DNA of 5,258 bases from CAYNRA01 sp964399465 (GTDB taxonomy: Bacteria; Bacteroidota; Bacteroidia; Cytophagales; Spirosomataceae), in the NCBI GenBank assembly GCA_964399465.1, contig CAYNRA010000127.1:1-5258 (forward strand). The letters run 5' to 3'. The translations under genes and the position numbers were made by a program. Below the pieces are notes generated by a model, which was not told the DNA's origin, did no database searches, and saw nothing but the letters and a program-made list of their open reading frames with translations. Positions 1 to 5,258 of this stretch are shown here, piece after piece; the stretch's first letter is position 1, and each line of letters starts with the position of its first letter.

Positions 1-2
1 CA

Positions 3-137
3 CTTTGGCAGCGCGTTTGGTTGATTGTCCATTTGGCAATTCTAGCTGGAGTATTTGGTTTTATGATTGGTTTTGGGGATAAAGGGGGCATGAAAAAACT
101 CCTTGGAAACGCGACATTCCAAGGAGTTTTTGGCTAA
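3..137 (+). CDS. Possible C-terminal end of a membrane protein (5' end outside the window)
   Basis: Reading from base 3, an open frame of 44 codons reaches a TAA at 135-137. It encodes a hydrophobic stretch (roughly residues 5-25, WLIVHLAILAGVFGFMIGFG) flanked by charged residues, which looks like a last transmembrane helix followed by a short tail. The other two plus frames stop at 22-24 and 80-82. The middle one gives an unlikely Trp/Phe/Cys-rich peptide, so I prefer this frame. The last 15 or so codons would lie within the terminator hairpin at 94-131, which is unusual and lowers confidence; the true gene could instead end at 24 or 82. The family is not recognisable from so short a piece. 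It converges on the minus-strand isomerase gene, whose stop codon lies 8 bases away. Confidence 0.4.
   Translation, partial: LWQRVWLIVHLAILAGVFGFMIGFGDKGGMKKLLGNATFQGVFG
94..131. terminator. Bidirectional intrinsic terminator
   Basis: The arm at 94-108 (AAAAACTCCTTGGAA) is exactly complementary to the arm at 117-131, giving a perfect 15-bp stem with an 8-base loop. The A-rich start and T-rich end of the stem provide a U tract for either strand: five T after the plus-strand core, and six T on the minus strand (complement of 93-98). It lies 14 bases beyond the stop of the minus-strand isomerase gene and at the end of the incoming plus-strand reading frame, which is where a shared terminator between convergent genes belongs. 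Confidence 0.9.
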
Positions 138-145
138 AACTAATA

Positions 146-1198
146 TTACAATCCCAAAGCTTGTCTATTGACGGCTTCGTCTGCACCTGTCGCCGCAAAA
201 TCATCGAATGCGCGCGTAGCTACTTCAATGATGTGACTTTGAATGAATGGAGCGCCTTCTCGAGCACCCTGCTCAGAGGATTTGATACAACATTCCCACT
301 CAAGAACAGCCCAACTGTCGTAATCATATTGAGATAATTTACTGAAAATCGCAGAGAAATCCACTTGCCCATCTCCTAATGATCTAAATCGACCAGCTCG
401 GTTTGCCCAACCTGCATATCCGCTATATACACCTTGGCGACCGGATGGATTAAATTCTGCATCTTTTACGTGAAATGCTTTGATTCTATCGTGATACAAA
501 TCTATAAATTCCACATAATCAAGACATTGTAATACAAAATGACTTGGGTCGTAGTTGATATTCGCGCGGGTATGCCCGTCTAAATAATCTAGGAACATCT
601 CGAAGGTCGTTCCGTCGTACAGGTCTTCGCCTGGGTGCAATTCGTAGCAATAGTCCACGCCATGTTTATCAAAAACATCCAAAATGGGTCTCCAACGATT
701 GGCTAATTCTTGAAATGCCGTCTCGATAAGTCCAGCAGGTCTTTGTGGCCAAGGATATAAAAATGGCCATGCCAATGCACCTGAAAAACCAACGTGGCTG
801 GTTAGCCCTAAGTTTTGAGAGGCTTGTGCAGCATACGTCAATTGTTGAATTGCCCAAGCACGACGTGCTGGCTCGTTGCCGTGTACTTCTTTGGGTGCAA
901 AAGCATCGTACATTTGGTTGTACGTCGGGTGGGAGGCAACCAATTGCCCTTGCAAATGCGTAGATAACTCGGTAATTTGTAAACCTTTATCGGCTAATTT
1001 TCCAGTGAGTTCATCACAATACGTCTTGGATTCTGCCGCTAATTTTAGGTCAATCATGCGCGGGTCCCAAGTCGGGATTTGCACGCCTTTATATCCTAAA
1101 CTAGCCATGTAATCAGTGATACCGTCAAGGGTATTGAATGGCGCTTCGTCACCTAGAAATTGAGCTAAAAAAATAGCTGGTCCTTTGATTGTCTTCAT
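146..1198 (-). CDS. Sugar phosphate isomerase/epimerase family protein (AP endonuclease 2-like TIM barrel)
   Basis: This 350-residue protein has no signal peptide and should be cytoplasmic. It matches the xylose isomerase-like TIM-barrel superfamily (AP_endonuc_2, the group including IolE, D-tagatose 3-epimerase and related lyases). Four expected metal ligands can be seen in order: Glu186 in YELHPGE, Asp217 in NYDPSH, His243 in FHVKD and Glu300 in VLEWE. The start is well placed, with GYKGVQIP at residues 35-42 as an early strand. A Gly/Trp/Arg-rich segment at about 252-275, between the His ligand and the final Glu, probably forms a lid over the active site. Members isomerise, epimerise, dehydrate or beta-eliminate sugars and keto-sugars, so the exact reaction is open. 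It is the last gene of the minus-strand group, 24 bases after the secreted-protein gene, which suggests cotranscription. Pairing with a Gfo/Idh/MocA oxidoreductase is common in keto-sugar and inositol-type pathways. The family call is confident; the substrate is unknown. Confidence 0.9.
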   Translation of the reverse strand: MKTIKGPAIFLAQFLGDEAPFNTLDGITDYMASLGYKGVQIPTWDPRMIDLKLAAESKTYCDELTGKLADKGLQITELSTHLQGQLVASHPTYNQMYDAFAPKEVHGNEPARRAWAIQQLTYAAQASQNLGLTSHVGFSGALAWPFLYPWPQRPAGLIETAFQELANRWRPILDVFDKHGVDYCYELHPGEDLYDGTTFEMFLDYLDGHTRANINYDPSHFVLQCLDYVEFIDLYHDRIKAFHVKDAEFNPSGRQGVYSGYAGWANRAGRFRSLGDGQVDFSAIFSKLSQYDYDSWAVLEWECCIKSSEQGAREGAPFIQSHIIEVATRAFDDFAATGADEAVNRQALGL

Positions 1199-1222
1199 CT
1201 TGAATGAGTTGAATATAAATGA

Positions 1223-1756
1223 TTAATCTTGTGTTAAATCCGAAAAATTCTGAATACGCACCTTGAACGAAGGTTTTTCACCCAATGGCGTAATAACAAT
1301 AATGCTGTTGCTGATTGTCTCTCCATTTCGTAGGAGAAAGCCCGCAGGCACTTGAATGGTATTGTACGTGGTTTTTCCGTCTGCACCAACAACAGGTTGG
1401 CGGTAAGGAATGGAAAAACTTCGCGCACGTAAATTAGCACCTTTTGAGGTCAATCTTTTGCCTGTGGCATTGATACACTCAAAGCGCGCAACAGCCGCAG
1501 GGTCACCATCAAAAAGAGTAGCGATTTGTCCTCTGTTTAGATAAATAAGCTGACAGCCGCTCTTGTTTCGTGCAAATAAACTGACCTCATACCGAGAATA
1601 ATCTTTCTCGTCTCGCGCATTGGTAATTGCATACGAATACTCGATTCCGTTTTCAATGTATGGTTTTTCTTCACCAACATTGAACATTGCTTGCGCAAAG
1701 ACGGTGGACGAAAAAAGAGAAAGAAGGCCTGTTAAAAAAGAGAATACATTTTTCAT
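1223..1756 (-). CDS. Hypothetical secreted protein, probably beta-rich
   Basis: I do not recognise this 177-residue protein. It begins with a clear Sec signal peptide: Lys2, a hydrophobic core at about residues 4-20, and a VFA-Q site that suggests cleavage after Ala21. There is no lipobox cysteine, so the mature protein should be soluble in the periplasm or exported. The mature part has alternating strand-like segments (for example YEVSLFARN at 56-64 and SFKVRIQNF at 163-171) and only two cysteines, Cys68 and Cys94, which could form a disulfide. This would fit a small Ig-like or jelly-roll fold, but that is a guess. No catalytic motif is visible. The start ATG at 1756 directly begins the signal peptide. 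It lies 123 bases after the oxidoreductase gene, with no hairpin terminator visible in between, and 24 bases before the isomerase gene. A role linked to the sugar module is possible by position only. Confidence 0.75.
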   Translation of the reverse strand: MKNVFSFLTGLLSLFSSTVFAQAMFNVGEEKPYIENGIEYSYAITNARDEKDYSRYEVSLFARNKSGCQLIYLNRGQIATLFDGDPAAVARFECINATGKRLTSKGANLRARSFSIPYRQPVVGADGKTTYNTIQVPAGFLLRNGETISNSIIVITPLGEKPSFKVRIQNFSDLTQD

Positions 1757-1879
1757 ACGTATTATTTTAGTTGAATTGAAACAAAGTCAATGACCGGACC
1801 AGGGCTATTTTCTTATTTCACTACAAGTTAGTATTTTATGTATATATCTCTTGATTAATTTTATCTTTCTTGAGGGAGT

Positions 1880-3031
1880 TTATTCCTCCATTTTTATCCA
1901 TTTTTTGTCAGATTTACTCGATTCCAATACTTTTTCGACGAATAACATACCGCGAATACCTTCGTCGATGGTCGGGAAATCCAAATCAATGGCGGTAGGT
2001 TCTTGGCCATTCATTTTTTTACGTACAGTTCTAGCAAAGTTTCGGTAAATATTGGCGAACGCCTCAAAATAGCCTTCTGGGTGTCCTGCCGGAACCCGAA
2101 TATGTGCATTTGCTGATTCGCTCAACTTGCCAACACCTGGTCGAATAACCCGAGAAAAATCATTTTGGATACGGTGCATCAATGTATTGGGTTCCATTTG
2201 GTGCCATTCTAGGCTACCATTTTCTCCGTAAACCCGAATATTGAGGCAGTTTTCATCACCATTGGCAATTTGGCTGCAAGAAAGAATACCTTTTGCACCA
2301 TTATTAAAACGAATCAAAACATTGGCATCGTCGTCTAATAAACGTCCTTCAACCATGATCGAAACATCCGCACAAACTTCTGTAATATGTAAACCTGTGA
2401 TGGTTTCTGCTAGGTTTTCGGCATGCGTACCAATATCGCCAAGTGCGCCTCCTTGACCAGACTGGGCGGGGTCGGTACGCCAATTGGCTTGTTTGTTATC
2501 GCCACCTTCGATAAAATGGGAAAGCCAACCTTGCGGATATTCCACCATAACTTTTCGAATTTTGCCTAAAACGCCGTTTTTCACCATTTCACGCGCTTCT
2601 TTCACCATAGGATAGCCCGTGTAAGTGTGCGTAAGCGCGAAGGTACGTCCCGTCTTTTGAATAATTTCTTTAAGCATATAGGCTTCTTCCAAGGAGAAAG
2701 TCACCGGTTTATCACAAATGACATCGAAACCATTTTCCAAAGCTAGTTTAGCAGGAGCAAAGTGCATGTGATTTGGGGTAACAATAGATACGACATCCAT
2801 GCCATCGGGTCTATTTTTTTCCTTCTCAATCATTTCTTCAAAACTCCCGTAGCAGCGGTCAGGTGAAAGCATTAAATCATGGCCGGACGCAATTGATTTT
2901 TCCGGATTTGAACTGAATGCTCCGCAGACAAGCTCAATTTCTCCATCGATGGCTGCTGCAACGCGATGAACAGCTCCAATGAACGCTCCACGGCCGCCGC
3001 CAATCATTCCCATCCGTATTTTTCTTTCCAT
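1880..3031 (-). CDS. Gfo/Idh/MocA family NAD(P)-dependent oxidoreductase
   Basis: This protein has 383 residues from the ATG at 3031. The frame stays open upstream to a TTG at 3094, but those 21 extra codons encode an Asn/Leu-rich leader unlike the family, while the ATG start places the Rossmann motif GMIGGGRGAFIG at residues 8-19, as expected. The N-terminal dinucleotide-binding domain (about 1-125) contains the strand VVSIVTPNHMH and the CDKPVTF motif with the family's conserved Lys108. The C-terminal alpha/beta domain carries GDIGTH (Asp199, His203), which supplies the usual catalytic Asp and His. The length is typical. There is no Tat or Sec signal, unlike many Bacteroidota relatives, so it probably oxidises or reduces a sugar, polyol or glycoside in the cytoplasm. 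It is the first gene of the minus-strand group and diverges from the MFS transporter gene across a shared 192-bp regulatory region. The family is certain; the substrate and the NAD or NADP preference are not. Confidence 0.93.
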   Translation of the reverse strand: MERKIRMGMIGGGRGAFIGAVHRVAAAIDGEIELVCGAFSSNPEKSIASGHDLMLSPDRCYGSFEEMIEKEKNRPDGMDVVSIVTPNHMHFAPAKLALENGFDVICDKPVTFSLEEAYMLKEIIQKTGRTFALTHTYTGYPMVKEAREMVKNGVLGKIRKVMVEYPQGWLSHFIEGGDNKQANWRTDPAQSGQGGALGDIGTHAENLAETITGLHITEVCADVSIMVEGRLLDDDANVLIRFNNGAKGILSCSQIANGDENCLNIRVYGENGSLEWHQMEPNTLMHRIQNDFSRVIRPGVGKLSESANAHIRVPAGHPEGYFEAFANIYRNFARTVRKKMNGQEPTAIDLDFPTIDEGIRGMLFVEKVLESSKSDKKWIKMEE

Positions 3032-3096
3032 GTGTTTGTATGTTTTTAGGTTGAATAAGTTGTTTTTAAGATGTTGCAAGTTAATTAAATTCAAAA

Positions 3097-3118
3097 TAAC
3101 CGTGAAATTTACCGGTTA
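3097..3118. promoter_or_regulatory. Candidate operator: 22-bp imperfect palindrome between divergent genes
   Basis: The sequence reads TAACCG, TG, AAATTT, AC, CGGTTA. Eighteen of 22 positions are symmetric: the 6-bp outer arms and the central AAATTT match their own reverse complement, and only the two dinucleotides between them break symmetry. It lies 65 bases upstream of the oxidoreductase ATG and 27 bases upstream of the putative -7 element of the transporter gene, so one bound dimer could affect both directions. AACCG/CGGTT half-sites resemble those of some LacI-type operators, but no regulator gene is present here and the spacing differs. That it is an operator is inferred from symmetry and position. 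Confidence 0.5.
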
Positions 3119-3145
3119 GATAAAAAGCGTCAATCTGACAATTTA

Positions 3146-3153
3146 TACATTTG
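3146..3153 (+). promoter_or_regulatory. Putative Bacteroidota -7 promoter element for the MFS gene
   Basis: TACATTTG fits the Bacteroidota TAnnTTTG -7 consensus exactly. Transcription would begin near 3160 and give a leader of about 60 bases before the ATG at 3224. I find no clear TTG-type -33 element at the usual distance; that position falls just downstream of the palindrome at 3097-3118, which would suit an activator-dependent or operator-controlled promoter. The leader is A/T-rich and has no Shine-Dalgarno sequence, as is usual in this phylum. Confidence 0.45.
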
Positions 3154-3223
3154 TTTTTGCACCTTATTAAAAAAATGTATTTTTACGACCTTTATTCAAA
3201 CCCTTCAAACCTACTTAATCACT

Positions 3224-4444
3224 ATGGTAAACAAGAACAGACTGTTTTTGGCTAGTTGTTTTGCCCTCATTACAACAGCTTTTGCTTTCGGTATTCGCGC
3301 AGGAATTATGAATGACCTTGCCAGCGACTTTCAGCTTTCAGACACCGAACTCGGTTGGATCAACTTCATGGGACTTTTTGGTTTTCCCATCGCCACGCTC
3401 GTAGGCGGACCTTTGTACAATACGCTCGGGCCTAAAAAACTAGGTTGGGTTGCGTTTTTCTCTCATCTAGCAGGTATTACGTTCTCTATCTTATCTACTA
3501 GTTTTTTACCCCTATTTTTCTCTACATTCTTTATCAGTTTTGCCAACGGTATGGTAGAAGCTGCCTACAACCCAATGATTGCCAATATGTATGATGAAAA
3601 AGACAAAGCAACCATGTTGAACAAGTTCCACGTTTGGTTCCCAGGAGGTATTGCTATTGGTTCTTTGATTGCTACTTTATTAACTTCTAGCGGATTCGGC
3701 TGGCAAATCAAATTGTCTGTCATGTTCATTCCGACACTTGTGTATGGCTTCTTGTTCTACGGTCAGACTTTCCCTGATCACCGAGTTGAAGGTGGAGGTT
3801 CTACGTCCGATAACTTAAAAGCGATCTTAACTTCTCCTTTGTATTGGTTGATGCTCGTTTGTATGATTATGACGGCTACAACAGAATTAGGTACACAAAG
3901 CTGGGTTGAGCGGATTCTTGGATCGGCAGGTGCTCAACCTTTGTTGGTTCTTGCCTTGGTGACAGGCTTGATGGCGGTTGGTCGTTATTTCGCTGGCGGA
4001 CTTATTCACCGTCTAAATATCACAGGGGTTCTGCTTAGTTCTTCTATCATAGCAACCATTGCTTTGGTGTTAATGAGCCAAGCAACAGGTGGAATGGTTT
4101 ACGTTGCTGCAATTTTATTCGCCGTGGGTGTATGTTATTTCTGGCCAAATATGATTTCATTTGTAGCCGTTTATTTGCCTAAAACAGGGGCTCTCGGTAT
4201 GTCACTTATTGGTGGTGTCGGGATGGTCGGTGTGTCTATCTTCCAACCCGTAATTGGTCGTTGGTTAGATGCGGAAAAAACAAAGGCATCTGCGGCTGGG
4301 CTAACTGGTGACGCGATGGAATTAGCCGCCGGACAAGCTACTTTGTCTAATATTGCCATTATTCCAGCAGCTTTGACGATTGCTTTTGTTATTCTATTCT
4401 TTACAATGAGAAAAAAACAAGGGGCTGGAAATGCAGCACATTGA
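3224..4444 (+). CDS. MFS transporter, probably for a sugar or related solute
   Basis: This 406-residue inner-membrane protein has about twelve hydrophobic segments, at roughly 6-28, 43-64, 71-92, 95-117, 138-157, 161-180, 204-225, 237-258, 267-286, 289-311, 318-345 and 371-395, with a hydrophilic central loop at about 181-203. The loop between segments 2 and 3 (GGPLYNTLGPKK, 61-72) is a degenerate version of the MFS signature G-x3-D-R-x-G-R-[KR], without the usual Asp and Arg. An acidic residue inside a membrane segment (Glu221 in TTELGTQSW, segment 7) is a candidate for proton coupling or substrate binding. Length and topology are normal for the superfamily. It diverges from the oxidoreductase gene and has its own terminator, so it is probably a single-gene unit under shared control. 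Substrate specificity cannot be read from the sequence; a sugar, polyol or glycoside used by the neighbouring enzymes is the best inference. Confidence 0.9.
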   Translation: MVNKNRLFLASCFALITTAFAFGIRAGIMNDLASDFQLSDTELGWINFMGLFGFPIATLVGGPLYNTLGPKKLGWVAFFSHLAGITFSILSTSFLPLFFSTFFISFANGMVEAAYNPMIANMYDEKDKATMLNKFHVWFPGGIAIGSLIATLLTSSGFGWQIKLSVMFIPTLVYGFLFYGQTFPDHRVEGGGSTSDNLKAILTSPLYWLMLVCMIMTATTELGTQSWVERILGSAGAQPLLVLALVTGLMAVGRYFAGGLIHRLNITGVLLSSSIIATIALVLMSQATGGMVYVAAILFAVGVCYFWPNMISFVAVYLPKTGALGMSLIGGVGMVGVSIFQPVIGRWLDAEKTKASAAGLTGDAMELAAGQATLSNIAIIPAALTIAFVILFFTMRKKQGAGNAAH

Positions 4445-4467
4445 TTTCTAAAATATTTTATTTTTTG

Positions 4468-4498
4468 AAAAAGGGAGGGCAGTTGCTCTCCCTTTTTT
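4468..4498 (+). terminator. Intrinsic terminator after the MFS gene
   Basis: AAAAAGGGAG (4468-4477) pairs perfectly with CTCCCTTTTT (4488-4497). The stem can extend inward through one G-U pair and the GC/GC pairs, leaving a loop of about four bases. The right arm ends in six T. It starts 23 bases after the transporter stop codon and separates this gene from the lycopene cyclase gene downstream. Confidence 0.9.
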
Positions 4499-4557
4499 GT
4501 GTCAATCATATATAAAAATCAATTTTATCCTAACAAAGTACAATTATTTTGGTTTCT

Positions 4558-4566
4558 AAAGGAGGT
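4558..4566 (+). promoter_or_regulatory. Unusually strong Shine-Dalgarno-like sequence in the lycopene cyclase leader
   Basis: AAAGGAGGT matches the usual 16S anti-Shine-Dalgarno complement over nine bases. It lies about 60 bases before the lycopene cyclase ATG, too far to serve it, and an in-frame TGA at 4613-4615 rules out a longer version of that protein. Five bases after the motif's end is a GTG (4572) that opens a 28-codon frame ending at 4658, overlapping the cyclase start. AGGTAAA (4563-4569) could pair with TTTACCT (4597-4603) and mask the site. Whether any of this is functional is unknown. Confidence 0.3.
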
Positions 4567-4627
4567 AAAGGGTGCTACATTTTGACCTTACAATTATTTA
4601 CCTTTCTATCTCTGACGAACCCCGTGT

Positions 4628-5258
4628 ATGCAAACAGACTTTGATATTATCCTGGTAGGCGCTGGTTGTGCCAGTATGCAGTTGTTACATCGGTTGGTGA
4701 ATCATCCCGCTTATGGTAATCAATCCATTCTTTTACTCGATGCTCAGCCCATTGGTGCTGTGCCTAAATCATGGTGTTATTGGACAACAGCTACACAAAA
4801 TCCATATCCTGATTTGGTTGAAAAACGATGGACAAAGTTAGACATTGGTACGCAATCAGGTACATTAACACGCGCATTGGGCGATTTTGAATACCTTTAT
4901 TTGCCTAGTCATGCGTTCTTTTCTTACCATCAAAACTATATTGATAAGCTCCCGCACGTACATTTCTTGCAAGAGAAAGTAATGCAGGTTACACAAAATA
5001 AAGTACATACGCCGTCGCATACATATACAGCTAAATTTGTGTGCTCAAGTATTTGGGAACCCAAAAAAAGAAAGCAAGATATTGTGCTAAATCAACATTT
5101 TCGAGGGTTTTTCGTCCGGACAAATGACGCTTGCTTTGATGAAAGTACGCCTACTTTGATGGATTTTCGGGTTCCGCAACCAGCAGGTTTGAATTTCATG
5201 TATGTACTCCCTTTCTCGTCACAAACGGCCCTGGGTGAGTTTACTTCTTTCTCGGCAT
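4628..5258 (+). CDS. Lycopene cyclase family protein, 5' portion (cut by the window end)
   Basis: The open frame from the ATG at 4628 continues past the window edge; 210 residues are visible, about half the family's usual length of 380-400. It belongs to the FAD/NAD(P)-binding lycopene beta-cyclase group, which closes beta-ionone rings on lycopene in carotenoid synthesis. Visible family landmarks are the N-terminal nucleotide-binding strand and loop (DIILVGAGCAS, 6-16), LLLDA at the end of the second strand, KSWCYWT (47-53), NQHFRGFFV (155-163), LMDFRV (177-182) and FMYVLPFSSQTALGEFTSFS (190-209). Glu204 in that last block corresponds to the conserved acidic residue thought to take part in catalysis. 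The third glycine of the GxGxxG loop is replaced by Ser16; lycopene cyclases vary here, so it need not be inactive. The ATG is the first possible start after the in-frame TGA at 4613-4615. A weak TATTTTG match (4545-4551) is the only promoter-like element I see upstream. Whether other carotenoid genes follow cannot be seen. Confidence 0.88.
   Translation, partial: MQTDFDIILVGAGCASMQLLHRLVNHPAYGNQSILLLDAQPIGAVPKSWCYWTTATQNPYPDLVEKRWTKLDIGTQSGTLTRALGDFEYLYLPSHAFFSYHQNYIDKLPHVHFLQEKVMQVTQNKVHTPSHTYTAKFVCSSIWEPKKRKQDIVLNQHFRGFFVRTNDACFDESTPTLMDFRVPQPAGLNFMYVLPFSSQTALGEFTSFSA

Noticed and set aside
745..1112. Plus-strand open frames of 72 and 78 codons inside the isomerase gene
   Set aside because: They lie opposite a well-conserved coding region with intact metal-binding motifs and have no start context or family resemblance.
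1757..1879. Intergenic stretch between the oxidoreductase and the secreted-protein gene, examined for a terminator or promoter
   Set aside because: I saw no stable hairpin with a T tract and no full TAnnTTTG element on the minus strand. A CAAGTTA word (1824-1830) also occurs at 3077-3083 upstream of the oxidoreductase, but seven bases is too short to call a shared element.
3032..3094. Upstream extension of the oxidoreductase to a TTG start at 3094
   Set aside because: The 21 extra codons encode an Asn/Leu-rich leader unlike the family and would overlap the putative regulatory palindrome region; the ATG at 3031 gives the standard N-terminus.
4171..4509. A 112-codon minus-strand open frame opposite the 3' end of the MFS gene
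   Set aside because: It lies antisense to an intact transporter gene, runs through the terminator hairpin and has no recognisable protein character; it is a shadow of the coding frame.
1..5258. Search for mobile elements, CRISPR arrays, tRNA or rRNA genes, toxin-antitoxin or defence genes
   Set aside because: No transposase or integrase, terminal inverted repeats, regularly spaced repeats, RNA gene signatures or defence-type domains were visible on either strand.

Overview
The window looks like a chromosomal piece of a Bacteroidota bacterium, perhaps a Saprospiria- or Cytophagia-like lineage. The reasons are moderate, AT-leaning composition, start codons mostly without Shine-Dalgarno sequences and with A/T-rich leaders, a TAnnTTTG-type -7 element (TACATTTG) before the transporter gene, and protein families typical of that phylum. 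This assignment is inferred from style, not from a marker gene.

Layout, left to right. Bases 1-137 hold what is probably the 3' end of a plus-strand membrane-protein gene. It runs into a perfect 15-bp hairpin (94-131) that can terminate transcription from both sides. Three minus-strand genes follow, read right to left: a Gfo/Idh/MocA oxidoreductase (3031 to 1880), a small secreted protein of unknown function (1756 to 1223) and a sugar phosphate isomerase/epimerase-type TIM barrel (1198 to 146). On the far side of a 192-bp intergenic region, an MFS transporter gene (3224-4444) runs in the opposite direction and ends at a strong hairpin terminator (4468-4498). A separate plus-strand gene, a lycopene cyclase (from 4628), is cut off by the window end.

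The MFS transporter, NAD(P)-dependent oxidoreductase and TIM-barrel isomerase/lyase form a plausible uptake-and-conversion module for a sugar, polyol or glycoside. The transporter would import the substrate, and the two enzymes, which lack export signals, would act in the cytoplasm. A 22-bp imperfect palindrome (3097-3118) between the divergent genes is a good candidate operator for joint control. The substrate cannot be read from the sequence. The lycopene cyclase belongs to carotenoid synthesis and appears unrelated.

Most of the window is recognisable metabolism. I see no mobile element, CRISPR array, tRNA, rRNA or defence system. The points most worth a second look are the palindrome, the secreted orphan inside the catabolic cluster, and an unusually strong Shine-Dalgarno sequence with a short overlapping ORF in the lycopene cyclase leader.
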